From NCBI GenBank assembly GCA_044433365.1, contig JAWXTR010000041.1, positions 1-24,180 of the forward strand: a DNA stretch of 24,180 bases, given 5' to 3'. The notes under the pieces are model-generated. The model had not been told where the DNA came from, searched no databases, and saw only the letters and a list, made by a program, of their open reading frames with translations. Positions 15,834 to 23,875 of this stretch are shown one piece after another (within the stretch, counting starts at the first letter, position 1; each line of letters starts with the position of its first letter). Position numbers and translations under genes: made by a program. Origin of the DNA: CAMQVM01 sp044433365. Its GTDB lineage: Bacteria > Bacteroidota > Bacteroidia > Bacteroidales > Rikenellaceae.

Positions 15834-16331
15834 TTATAGTTGACTGTTAATAGATTCTACCCACGATGACATTTTACTATCATTATCATTAGCGTTGTCG
15901 TCTAAAGCTAAACCTACAAACTCACCTTCAATATCTGCACGTGAATCTGTGTGGCTATAGCCCTCAGAAGAGGTTTTACCGATAATTGTAGCACCCATTT
16001 CTGATAGAGCTTCAAAGATAATACCCATACCATCTACAAAAGTGTCACAATAAGAGTCTGCATCTCCGCAGCCAAAAAGTGCAACTTTTTTGCCTGATAA
16101 ATCAGCCGATTTAAGAGTGTCGATACCGCTCTCCCAATCGTCTTGAAGATCGCCTACACCCCAAGTTGAAGTTCCTAATATTAGTAAATCTGAAGATTCG
16201 AAATCTTCTTTAGATGCGCTACCAACATCCACACTTTCGACTGTATGTGCACTTAGTGCTGATGCAATATCATTAGCAGCACTTTCTGTGTTGCCAGTTG
16301 TTGAACCATAAATAATTTTAATAGTTGCCAT
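15834..16331 (-). CDS. fldA: Flavodoxin
   Basis: A 165-residue FMN protein, a low-potential single-electron carrier in the cytosol. The phosphate-binding loop GSTTGNTE lies at residues 9-16; the FMN-contacting loops appear as TSTWGVGDLQDDW (about 54-66) and FGCGDADSYCDTF (about 85-97). Length fits the long-chain flavodoxins, with the 20-residue insert region GKTSSEGYSHTDSRADIEGE. It has its own promoter (16374-16404) and is followed by DUF2023 on the same strand. In anaerobes it can replace ferredoxin and may supply electrons to radical-SAM enzymes; a link to HydE/HydG here is only possible, not shown. Confidence 0.95.
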   Translation of the reverse strand: MATIKIIYGSTTGNTESAANDIASALSAHTVESVDVGSASKEDFESSDLLILGTSTWGVGDLQDDWESGIDTLKSADLSGKKVALFGCGDADSYCDTFVDGMGIIFEALSEMGATIIGKTSSEGYSHTDSRADIEGEFVGLALDDNANDNDSKMSSWVESINSQL

Positions 16332-16373
16332 AATTGTGAAATTTTAAAATAATCTGTTAATAAATTTATTTTG

Positions 16374-16404
16374 CAAAGCTACTTCATAATTTAAAAATTT
16401 ACAA
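16374..16404 (-). promoter_or_regulatory. Flavodoxin promoter, TTG-N20-TAGCTTTG
   Basis: On the minus strand TTG (16404-16402), 20 bases and TAGCTTTG (16381-16374) match the Bacteroidota sigma consensus TTG-N19-21-TAnnTTTG exactly. It lies 43 bases before the flavodoxin start. Confidence 0.8.
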
Positions 16405-16512
16405 TACCAACAAATAGTTAAAAATTACCCTATTTCTAACAAAAAGTATTAGTCAGTCAGGTTGAATATGCTAATAAACTGCCTAAAATTTAATTTTTGC
16501 TTTTTGGAAAAT

Positions 16513-16552
16513 ATTAGGTCCATCAGGAAAATATTTTCCTGATGGACCTAAT
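16513..16552. repeat. 40-bp perfect palindrome
   Basis: The arms meet without a loop: the left arm contains TTAGGTCCATCAGGAAAAT and the right arm is its exact complement. It lies 109 bases upstream of the flavodoxin promoter and 311 bases downstream of the sulfatase at 16864. It could be a terminator for the sulfatase (TATTTTCC follows on the minus strand), an operator, or a MITE relic. Confidence 0.85.
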
Positions 16553-16578
16553 GGGACCTTTTAAGATCTCTCAAAATT

Positions 16579-16601
16579 CAGAATTTAGAACTCCTCTAAT
16601 A
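16579..16601 (-). repeat. PAL-B-type repeat end (GAGGAGTTCTAAATTCTG)
   Basis: On the minus strand this reads TATTAGAGGAGTTCTAAATT, close to the GGGGAGTTCTAATAATTGG end of PAL-B and to the repeats at 3026 and 14614. Only one end is seen. Confidence 0.5.
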
Positions 16602-16627
16602 TGATTTTACAAGTTGATTTATATCTC

Positions 16628-16820
16628 ATGCGAATAAAGGTTTGAAATTTTCGAGCTATTCGAGCTATTTTTGTAACTCGAGTTATAGAAAAATAACTTT
16701 TGTTAATGCTTTTTTATAGAAAGCACGCCCTTTGGACTGGCAAAAATCGTTCGTTTTCACTCACGGCTTCGCACTGTTCGCTAAAATCGGAAGAAGGTTC
16801 TTCAAACCTTTATTGGCGTA
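16628..16820. repeat. PAL-C element, 193 bp
   Basis: The left end (ATGCGAATAAAGGTTTGAA, 16628-16646) is mirrored by TTCAAACCTTTATTGGCGTA (16801-16820). Inside are an AACTCGAGTT palindrome with flanking pairing and a more GC-rich stretch (16720-16790) without an open frame. Together with the 40-bp palindrome and the PAL-B-type end it fills most of the 532-base gap between flavodoxin and the sulfatase; no gene is seen there. Confidence 0.7.
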
Positions 16821-16863
16821 TTTCAATAAAAGTTAGAGAATAATGACTTAAATTTTTATATCT

Positions 16864-18495
16864 TTATTTGCATTTAAAATTATCAGGATGTTGTTCGTAG
16901 TCGGTAGGGTTAATCCAGCCTGTCTGTTTCCATGGTTCTTTGATTTCGCCTGTTGTAACCTTTTCGTAGAAGTTCCATTTGTCGTCGGTATTAAATCTAT
17001 AATATTCAAAACAGTCGGCATTTGCTCCTAAACGAGGGTCTTTAGTCTCTTCTAGCTTATTGTGAAGAAGCGTTTTAAGTTCCTCTTTGATTGCAGCATA
17101 TTCTGCGCTATTTGCAAGGTTGACTACACAATATTTGTCAGTTTTAAGGTCGTAAAGCTCTTCAGATGGGCGCATACCCATAGATAGATTCCAAAGTTTT
17201 GAACTCTCGCCTGTGCGGTGTTTTGTAAGAATATCAGTTTTTGTTGGCGAACCATCTACATCAGGATAGCCAATCTCTGGATTACCTGCTGGATATAGAT
17301 ATGGTTTAAGATTGTTAATCAATATTACGTCATCTTTCATCACCGCTCTGATAGGGTAGCCTTGGTTTGCAGGGCGACCGTAATCGTCTCTTTCACGTCC
17401 GAAGTATACAACCTTACGCTCTTTTTTACACTCTTCGCTTTGCTCGTTTTTCATAATTGGCACAAGAGATCTACCTGTGATTGAGAGCATTCCTGTGTTC
17501 GACTCATTTACTCCAACACCTGCTGCATCAAGTACTGTAGGTGCAATATCAATAAAATTTACATAGTCGCTAATAGTACGTCCGCTATTCTTAATTCCAT
17601 CGTTCCACATTATTGCCATAGGCATGTGGCAAGAGTATTCATAGTTGTTTGCTTTACAGCGAGGGAATGGCATACCATTATCTGAGGTTAAAATCACGAT
17701 TGTGTTATCTAGCTCTCCACGTTTTTCAAGTTCATCGAGCATTCTACCAATATGCAAGTCATAGTTTTCAATCTCGAAACCATAATCTAGCATATCGGTA
17801 CGAACTGTCTCGTTATCATCCCAAAATGCAGGAACTTCATCAATCATATTGATGTTTTTACTTCCCTTTTTGATTCCAGACTCATATTCATAAGCTCTAT
17901 GAGGCTCGTAGCAGCCAAACCAGAAGAACCATGGCTCGTCGCTATCTTTTGCATCAAGAAAATCTTGAAAATTTGAGGCGTAATCACACGCATTCATCCC
18001 TTTTGTAGGTGCAGTTAGCTTATGTTCTTGATATGGAGTACCTGTAAGTAGGCGAGGTTTGCCATCTTTCATACCTGGGTAGCCAGGTGACCACGATTTA
18101 CCAGTGTATCCTGTTGAGTAGCCTACATCTTCAAGAGCTTCGGTAAATACCTTAATATCTGTAGGAAAGTTACAATTGTGGTTGCCAGCCTCACGAAGCT
18201 GCCAAGAGTAGCGACCTGTAAGTACTACTGCTCTCGAAGGGGCAGATTTTGCATTTGGAGTGTAGCAACGGTTAAAAAATAGACCATCGTTAGCCACACG
18301 GTCGAAGTTTGGAGTGTTTACCCATGTACATCCAGCTTTGCTAAAGTGGTGGTATGAGGCATCGTCAGCTATACAAAATAGTATATTTGGACGTTTTGTC
18401 TCTTTTTTAGGTTTGCTTTCATTTGATGCTGTTGATAATAAAGGGGCAAGCATTGCAACAGCAGTAGCGGTAGATTTAAAGTTTAGAAATTTCAT
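16864..18495 (-). CDS. Exported sulfatase, family S1, Ser-type, N-sulfoglucosamine-sulfohydrolase-like
   Basis: A 543-residue sulfatase. Start chosen at ATG 18495, which gives a signal peptide (MKFLNFKSTATAVAMLAPLL); an upstream in-frame start at 18528 would overlap the promoter element. The metal aspartates are in CIADDAS (D44, D45). The maturation motif is SAPSR (84-88), so S84 is the predicted formylglycine. The pattern NTPNFDRVANDGLFFNRCYT and GRYSWQLREAGNH resembles heparan N-sulfatase-like members (S1_8-type), but many galactan and fucan sulfatases share it, so the substrate is open. It shows little similarity to the sulfatase at 12721 beyond the common motifs. It is monocistronic, between the hyd operon and the flavodoxin unit. 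Confidence 0.92.
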   Translation of the reverse strand: MKFLNFKSTATAVAMLAPLLSTASNESKPKKETKRPNILFCIADDASYHHFSKAGCTWVNTPNFDRVANDGLFFNRCYTPNAKSAPSRAVVLTGRYSWQLREAGNHNCNFPTDIKVFTEALEDVGYSTGYTGKSWSPGYPGMKDGKPRLLTGTPYQEHKLTAPTKGMNACDYASNFQDFLDAKDSDEPWFFWFGCYEPHRAYEYESGIKKGSKNINMIDEVPAFWDDNETVRTDMLDYGFEIENYDLHIGRMLDELEKRGELDNTIVILTSDNGMPFPRCKANNYEYSCHMPMAIMWNDGIKNSGRTISDYVNFIDIAPTVLDAAGVGVNESNTGMLSITGRSLVPIMKNEQSEECKKERKVVYFGRERDDYGRPANQGYPIRAVMKDDVILINNLKPYLYPAGNPEIGYPDVDGSPTKTDILTKHRTGESSKLWNLSMGMRPSEELYDLKTDKYCVVNLANSAEYAAIKEELKTLLHNKLEETKDPRLGANADCFEYYRFNTDDKWNFYEKVTTGEIKEPWKQTGWINPTDYEQHPDNFKCK

Positions 18496-18525
18496 ATTTT
18501 TATATCTTTTTGGGGGATTAAACTG

Positions 18526-18533
18526 CAAAGATA
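18526..18533 (-). promoter_or_regulatory. Sulfatase promoter element, TATCTTTG
   Basis: TATCTTTG on the minus strand fits TAnnTTTG and lies 30 bases before the chosen start at 18495, the same spacing as the element before the other sulfatase (14341-14348). No TTG is found at the normal distance upstream. Confidence 0.5.
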
Positions 18534-18611
18534 TGAAAAATAATTGTTGGTTGTTACTTTTTGTTGGAAAAAAGATGTGATTTGTAATTCATAATCTACA
18601 ATCTCTAATCT

Positions 18612-19799
18612 CTAATAAACCACACAATCCAAAATTCCCTGAATATGTGCAATTGTAACACCATAGTTAGTAATTGGAATATTTAGTTCCCTCGCTTTTT
18701 CTACTCTGCTAAGCATATATTTGCGGTTAAACATACATCCCCCACAATGAATAATTAATGAATAATCAGATAGGTTTTTCTCTGCAAAATCTCGACCCGA
18801 AACAGTGTCTATTTGCAATTTTTCGCCCACTTTTTTGCGTAGCAGGTTTGGAATTTGAACACGTCCTATATCCTCACCAATAGGAATATGTACGCACGCT
18901 TCGGCTATTAATACTTTAGAGGTTTCAGTTAAACTATCTATCGCCTTAGCACCCTCTATAAAGCACTTAATCTCACCTTTATATCCGGCCATAAGCACTG
19001 AAAATGAGGTAAGAAGCGACTCTTTTGGTTTTAAGTCGTAGACTTTTTTAAAATGTTGAGAATCTGTAATAATTAGCTTTGGTGGAGATATTAGCTGTTT
19101 TAGTGTCGACGAAAAAGTGTCGGTAGTGGTGCAAATTACAGAGCATTTTTTGTCTAATAGTTCACGCAATGTTTGAACTTGTGGTAAGATTAATCGCCCT
19201 TTAGGGGCTTGAATATCTTGTGGCATAACTAACATTACTGTATCACCCTCGCACACTAACGAGCCAGTAATTGTTTGATTGCCATAATCTTCGGGTAGAT
19301 TTCTCAGTATTGATTCTCTAATTTGCTCTAAATCTACTCCATTTTTAGTTGAAATAAGAAGCGGTTTAATGCCTGAAATCTCTTCAATCTTACAAGAAAG
19401 AACCTCTATATTTTGGCGAATATCAATTTTGTTGATTATAGTGATAATTGGGATATTTTGTTTTTTTAACTTTTCGCTCCACTCTTTTTCGAGCATTAAA
19501 TCGCAATCTTCACACAAAAGCAGAGCTATATCGCTCTGGTTAATAGCTCTTTGAGTGCGTTCAATTCTAGCCTCTCCTAATTCTCCTATATCGTCAAAAC
19601 CAGGTGTGTCGACAAGCGTACAGGCACCTATACCGTGAATCTCTATTGATTTATGGATGGCATCGGTAGTAGTTCCTGCCACGGAGCTTACTAGTGATAT
19701 ATCATTTTGAGTAATGGCGTTAATAAGCGAAGATTTTCCGCTATTTCTTCGTCCAAAAATCGAAATATGAAGTCTGTTTGACTTTGTTGTACTGTTCAT
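18612..19799 (-). CDS. hydF: [FeFe]-hydrogenase maturation GTPase HydF
   Basis: A 395-residue cytosolic GTPase and scaffold that receives the 2Fe subcluster built by HydE and HydG and delivers it to HydA. The GTPase domain shows Walker A GRRNSGKSS (16-24), the G2 threonines in AGTTTDA (41-47), DTPG (64-67) and NKID (123-126). The C-terminal cluster motif is complete: CVH, then HCGGC about 50 residues later, as in the family CxH-X46-53-HCxxC pattern. It is last in the operon, with six bases between the HydG stop and its start. No terminator was recognised between it and the sulfatase promoter at 18526. Confidence 0.95.
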   Translation of the reverse strand: MNSTTKSNRLHISIFGRRNSGKSSLINAITQNDISLVSSVAGTTTDAIHKSIEIHGIGACTLVDTPGFDDIGELGEARIERTQRAINQSDIALLLCEDCDLMLEKEWSEKLKKQNIPIITIINKIDIRQNIEVLSCKIEEISGIKPLLISTKNGVDLEQIRESILRNLPEDYGNQTITGSLVCEGDTVMLVMPQDIQAPKGRLILPQVQTLRELLDKKCSVICTTTDTFSSTLKQLISPPKLIITDSQHFKKVYDLKPKESLLTSFSVLMAGYKGEIKCFIEGAKAIDSLTETSKVLIAEACVHIPIGEDIGRVQIPNLLRKKVGEKLQIDTVSGRDFAEKNLSDYSLIIHCGGCMFNRKYMLSRVEKARELNIPITNYGVTIAHIQGILDCVVY

Positions 19800-19805
19800 A
19801 AGTTG

Positions 19806-21218
19806 CTAAAATCTAAAATCTCGTTTACCTTTTTCAATGTCTACTAAATTTGAAGTAGCTATATCTCTAACCTTATCGCTTTTAATGTATTGCAAGCTGT
19901 TTTCTATCACTTTTAACCCCACTTTTCGACTATTTTCTGAGCCATAATCCTCTAAATATTCCTTAAAAGTGATTAAAGCGTTAGGGGTGCAGCAATTAGC
20001 AATCTGTCCGTTTCTAACAAGCGTATGGAAGCGGTCGCCAGTGCGTCCTTCTTTGTAACAAGCGGTGCAAAAACTTGGAATGTAGCCAGATGAAGCGAGT
20101 GAGCCAACAATCTCGTCGAGTGTACGTGTGTCGCTAAGCTCAAATTGAGCCGAATTTGCCTCTTTTTCAGTGGCATAACCGCCAACTTTTGTGGAAGAGC
20201 CGCCACTGATTTGCGAAACTCCCAATTTTAAGACTCTTTCACGTACCTGCTGCGATTCACGTGTAGATATTATAATTCCAACGTAAGGTTGTGCTATGCG
20301 AATTATTGCTACGATTTTAGCAAAAATATCGTCAGAAATTGCATTCGAAAATCCGTCGCTATCCACTCCATCGGCTGCACAGATGCGAGGAACACTAATA
20401 GTGTGTGCTCCAAAGCCAAATGTAGCCTCCAAATGCTCAGAGTGCATCATCAAACCCACAAAATCGTATTTATAGCTGTTAAGTCCAAACAGTACACCCA
20501 AGCCTACATCGTCGATTCCTGCCTCCATTGCTCTATCCATCGCCTCAGTGTGGTAGGCATAGTTGCTTTTTGGCCCTGTAGGGTGTAGAGCTTCGTAATT
20601 TTGCTTGTTGTAGGTCTCTTGAAATAGAATATAGGTGCCAATTTCGGCATCTTTTAGTTTTTTGTAGTTTTCAACTGTCGTAGCTGCTATATTTACGTTT
20701 ACTCTGCGTATTACTCCATTTTTATAATGGGTGGAGTAGATGGTTTTTATCGACTCTAAGACGTAATCTATTGAGCAAAGTTTTGGATGTTCGCCCGTTT
20801 CGAGTGCTATTCGTTTATGTCCCATCTCTTGTAGGGCAATTACCTCATTTTTAATCTCTTGTTGAGTTAGTTTCTTGCGAGATATGGTCTTATTTTGGTT
20901 GTTGTAGGGGCAGTATATACAACCATTAATACAATAATTCGAAAGATATAGAGGGGCAAACATTACAACTCTATTGCCATAATATTTATGCTTAATTTCG
21001 GCAGCTAAAGAGTATATTTTTTCGATTAAATCATCTTCGTTACACTCCAAAAGCGCAATGGCTTCACGGTGAGTAAGCCCCTTACACTCTGCTGCTTTGG
21101 TTAAAATAGCTTCAATCTCTTCTCTGCTATCTTTTATCGATGTTGCATACTCCAAGCTCTCTAAAATCTCATCGTGTGAGATAAATTCAGTAGCTATTTT
21201 TGATTTTATGTTGTACAT
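19806..21218 (-). CDS. hydG: [FeFe]-hydrogenase maturase HydG (tyrosine lyase)
   Basis: A 470-residue radical-SAM enzyme that cleaves tyrosine to give the CO and cyanide ligands of the H-cluster. The CX3CX2C motif is NYCINGCIYCPYN (C96, C100, C103). The C-terminal auxiliary cluster motif, CTAC followed by a third Cys 22 residues on (in NGQIANCC), is intact, which separates HydG from the related ThiH. Start chosen at ATG 21218 (MYNIKSKIATEF); an upstream in-frame ATG at 21272 would add 18 residues encoded by repetitive spacer DNA. It is separated from hydE by 81 bases of AT repeats and from hydF by six. Confidence 0.95.
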   Translation of the reverse strand: MYNIKSKIATEFISHDEILESLEYATSIKDSREEIEAILTKAAECKGLTHREAIALLECNEDDLIEKIYSLAAEIKHKYYGNRVVMFAPLYLSNYCINGCIYCPYNNQNKTISRKKLTQQEIKNEVIALQEMGHKRIALETGEHPKLCSIDYVLESIKTIYSTHYKNGVIRRVNVNIAATTVENYKKLKDAEIGTYILFQETYNKQNYEALHPTGPKSNYAYHTEAMDRAMEAGIDDVGLGVLFGLNSYKYDFVGLMMHSEHLEATFGFGAHTISVPRICAADGVDSDGFSNAISDDIFAKIVAIIRIAQPYVGIIISTRESQQVRERVLKLGVSQISGGSSTKVGGYATEKEANSAQFELSDTRTLDEIVGSLASSGYIPSFCTACYKEGRTGDRFHTLVRNGQIANCCTPNALITFKEYLEDYGSENSRKVGLKVIENSLQYIKSDKVRDIATSNLVDIEKGKRDFRF

Positions 21219-21289
21219 GGGAATTAATAATTGTAATTTATAATTTATAAATAACGTAGTTTTACCGAGCAAAACAATTTATAATTAAT

Positions 21290-21314
21290 AATTTATAATT
21301 TATAATTTATAATT
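21290..21314. repeat. Tandem AATTTAT heptamers between hydE and hydG
   Basis: Three and a half tandem copies of AATTTAT run across the hydE stop codon; degenerate copies continue to 21277 and appear again at 21228-21250. The last four codons of HydE (NYKL) and its stop lie in the array. Confidence 0.8.
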
Positions 21315-22346
21315 AAAAAAATCTCCCCTTTCATAAGAAATAGTATAACCAATAGCTTCAAATCGCTGCTCTAATTTGCGAAGCCCCTCTGCTGCTTCAA
21401 CGCCAAAGGCAGCTTTATTATTATAAAGCGAATATTTCGAGCGTTGCTCTGAGGGTGAGAGGTTTGGCATCACAACATTTGCTCCCGACAAAATTCCTCG
21501 CTCTCTACCATCCTCTGCGAGAGATGAAAGAGCTGTAGTAGACGGAATTAGAGCTTTTGGAGAGATTAATCTAAAGATAGATAGTAGCTTTAGTGTTAGC
21601 TCAATATCCGCACTTTTATCTGTAGCAAATGGAGTCGATTTATGAGGTATAAATGGACCTATTCCTATCATTTGGGGTTTAAAATTCTCTATAAATTTAA
21701 TATCTTCAACTATATTATTGATAGTTTGATATGGCGAACCCACCATAATACCTGTACCGACTTGAAATCCCACCTCTTTTAAGCTTTCGAGTGCCTCAAT
21801 TCGGCTTTCAATATTCATGTTTTTGGGGTGTAGCTTGCTGTAATGATCGCTGCATATAGTTTCATGGCGAAGAAGATAGCGATTTGCTCCAGCATCATAA
21901 AAACGTTGGTACACCTCTTTTGTTTTTTCACCGATAGATAGGGTTATTGCGCAATCTTTAAACTCATTTCGTATTTTTCTGGTACACTCTACCATCCAAT
22001 CGTCACTCTGTGCTCTATCCTCGCCTCCTTGAAGTACAAAGGTGCGAAAACCTAGCTCATAGCCGCTTCGACAGCACTCTAATATAGTTTTAATATCGAG
22101 CCTATAACGCTCTATGTCTCTATTTGCGGCACGTATACCACAGTAATAGCAGTTGTTTCGGCAGTGGTTTGATATTTCGATAAGACCACGTATATATATG
22201 CGGTTTCCGAAATTTTCGAGTGCCACATCTCTTGCCTCTTTTTGAAGCGATAAAAATAGCTCCCTATCAGAGCTAAGTAGTATCTGTCGATACTCCTCTG
22301 AAGATAGGGAGCGGTTGTTTTTTAGCTTATTAATCGTGGTCAGCAT
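21300..22346 (-). CDS. hydE: [FeFe]-hydrogenase maturase HydE
   Basis: A 348-residue radical-SAM enzyme of the BioB-like group that acts on the HydG-derived iron-CO/CN synthon to form the dinuclear precursor. The CX3CX2C motif is HCRNNCYYCG (C62, C66, C69). Other conserved pieces are LQGGED (about 113) and RHETICSDHYSKLHP (about 165-180). Start chosen at ATG 22346, inside the last codons of hydA (17-base overlap), implying translational coupling; the frame could open seven codons earlier only at a TTG. The C-terminus is encoded by a tandem heptamer repeat (21290-21314), so its exact end may vary between strains. Confidence 0.93.
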   Translation of the reverse strand: MLTTINKLKNNRSLSSEEYRQILLSSDRELFLSLQKEARDVALENFGNRIYIRGLIEISNHCRNNCYYCGIRAANRDIERYRLDIKTILECCRSGYELGFRTFVLQGGEDRAQSDDWMVECTRKIRNEFKDCAITLSIGEKTKEVYQRFYDAGANRYLLRHETICSDHYSKLHPKNMNIESRIEALESLKEVGFQVGTGIMVGSPYQTINNIVEDIKFIENFKPQMIGIGPFIPHKSTPFATDKSADIELTLKLLSIFRLISPKALIPSTTALSSLAEDGRERGILSGANVVMPNLSPSEQRSKYSLYNNKAAFGVEAAEGLRKLEQRFEAIGYTISYERGDFFNYKL

Positions 22347-23811
22347 AGCTTTTTGGTTGCTTTGCAAGCTCTCTATTTAGTTGATTTTTAGCTGCAACAT
22401 AGGAATTTGAGGCACTAGGACCTGTAATACATCCACCCTCGCATGCCATCACCTCAATAAATTGATATGGTGCTTTGCCCGATTTTGAGTAGCTTCTAAG
22501 TAGTCCAATATTTTTCTTATTTATGTCTGCTACAGATAGAGTAGCAACTCCATTAGCAGCATCTTTCATAAATGCCTTAACAGCATCCATCACTCCGCCA
22601 GATTTGGCAAATACGTGTGCTTCACGAACTGATTGAAACTCCATTGCATACTCTTTAGTGCTTTGTAGTTCTATTTCCAACCCTGCAAATACAGCAGCAC
22701 TCTCTTCAAAAGTCATAATGTAGTCTACCGCCTCGTCTCTTTGTGCCTCTTTGCGTTTTGCGATACATGGTCCAACAAACACAATTTTTGCATCGGGATA
22801 TTTCTCTTTTGCTAAGCGAGAGGTGTAGTACATTGGCGAACCTGTAGTTGATACGTAAGGCTTCATATCTGGAATATGTTTCTCGACTAGTTCAATATAT
22901 GATGGGCAACAAGATGTTGTCATAAATGGCTGTCCCTCCTCTAGCTTTTCGACTAGTTCGTGCGCCTCATTGCTAACAGTATCCATAGCACCTTGCGCCA
23001 CCTCTATAACATCATGAAAACCTATCTCTTTAAAGGCACCATACACTTGGTCGATACTATTTTTGAATTGACCTAAAATTGAAGGGGCAATAATCGCTAC
23101 AACTTTCTGACCCATGCGGATATTCTCTAAAATATCAAACACCTGCGAAACCTCAAGGATTGCACCAAAACCACAAGCGTTCATACATTTTCCGCAATAG
23201 ATACATTTTGTTTCATCTATCACCTCAATGCCATTTTCGTCTTTGCTAATAGCCTTAACAGGGCAAACATCTTCGCAAGGAACAGGAATATATACAATTG
23301 CGTGGTAAGGACAGCTTTTCATACAGATGCCGCAGCTAACACAAGCATCTGTATCAATCCACGCCTTACTATCGCTTCTTTTGACGTGTACCGCACCTTT
23401 TGGGCAGTTAACCTGGCAACTGCGAGCTGTACAACTACGACAAAGGTTAGATATGATTTGGTAATTCATCTTAATACAAGCCGAACAAGCCTCGTCGATA
23501 ACGCAAAGTAGCGACTCTTTGGGATTTTTACCGCTACGAACTCTATCGTACATCATTTCGGCATATTTCGAAAGCGGAGTAAGCTCATCCTCTTCGTCGT
23601 CCATATTAAAGCCTAGCAGAGGAAGCGATTTATATTTCCAAACAGCACGCTCTTTATGTACGCAGCAGCGTCCAGCATGTTTCGATTTGCGTGGGCTAAA
23701 TTCAAGAGGTAGCCTATCAATCTCTTCGATTAACCTTTCGTTTTTCCACAAATTTACCAATTTCGTCATCAATCGGTGACGAACAATCATAATGTTGTTG
23801 TTAAAAGCCAT
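22330..23811 (-). CDS. hydA: [FeFe] hydrogenase, group B-type
   Basis: A 493-residue cytosolic hydrogenase that interconverts protons and H2. The N-terminal part carries many cysteines: a cluster region at 103-136 (CVIDEACSAC, LCRSCTARSCQVNC) and ferredoxin-like motifs CVSCGICMKSCP (157-168), CEDVCP (179-184) and CIYCGKCMNAC (203-213). H-cluster motifs: L1 TSCCPSY (299-305), L2 GPCIAK (347-352) and L3 EVMACEGGCITG (453-464). GPC in place of MPC, and Y after TSCCPS instead of W, fit the group B enzymes rather than group A. The proton-transfer Cys of TSCCP is kept. No electron-bifurcating partner (NuoE/F-like) is nearby, so ferredoxin or flavodoxin is the likely partner. First gene of hydA-E-G-F with its own promoter. 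Confidence 0.93.
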   Translation of the reverse strand: MAFNNNIMIVRHRLMTKLVNLWKNERLIEEIDRLPLEFSPRKSKHAGRCCVHKERAVWKYKSLPLLGFNMDDEEDELTPLSKYAEMMYDRVRSGKNPKESLLCVIDEACSACIKMNYQIISNLCRSCTARSCQVNCPKGAVHVKRSDSKAWIDTDACVSCGICMKSCPYHAIVYIPVPCEDVCPVKAISKDENGIEVIDETKCIYCGKCMNACGFGAILEVSQVFDILENIRMGQKVVAIIAPSILGQFKNSIDQVYGAFKEIGFHDVIEVAQGAMDTVSNEAHELVEKLEEGQPFMTTSCCPSYIELVEKHIPDMKPYVSTTGSPMYYTSRLAKEKYPDAKIVFVGPCIAKRKEAQRDEAVDYIMTFEESAAVFAGLEIELQSTKEYAMEFQSVREAHVFAKSGGVMDAVKAFMKDAANGVATLSVADINKKNIGLLRSYSKSGKAPYQFIEVMACEGGCITGPSASNSYVAAKNQLNRELAKQPKSYADHD

Positions 23812-23844
23812 AAAATAAAACTGTTATCTTTTTTGTTTTCGTAG

Positions 23845-23875
23845 CAAAGTTAACAAAAAAGCTGGAGATTAACAA
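23845..23875 (-). promoter_or_regulatory. hyd operon promoter, TTG-N20-TAACTTTG
   Basis: On the minus strand TTG (23875-23873), 20 bases and TAACTTTG (23852-23845) match the Bacteroidota consensus exactly, 34 bases before the hydA start. The rest of the 369-base region 23812-24180 is AT-rich spacer and the PAL-A copy at 24036. Confidence 0.8.

Noticed and set aside
16720..16800. More GC-rich stretch inside the PAL-C element considered as a small RNA or gene
   Set aside because: No open frame, promoter or recognisable RNA fold; best explained as the inner part of the repeat.
2992..16820. PAL-C repeats considered as a CRISPR array
   Set aside because: The copies are scattered over 14 kb, in both orientations, without regular spacers or cas genes.
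19973..20206. 77-codon minus-strand frame inside hydG
   Set aside because: Overlaps the HydG auxiliary-cluster region in another frame; composition is a by-product of hydG.
21219..21272. Upstream 18-codon extension of hydG
   Set aside because: It is encoded by AT-rich repeat spacer and adds residues not expected in HydG.
22347..22367. Seven-codon extension of hydE starting at TTG
   Set aside because: An ATG at 22346 gives a normal HydE start with a short coupled overlap with hydA.
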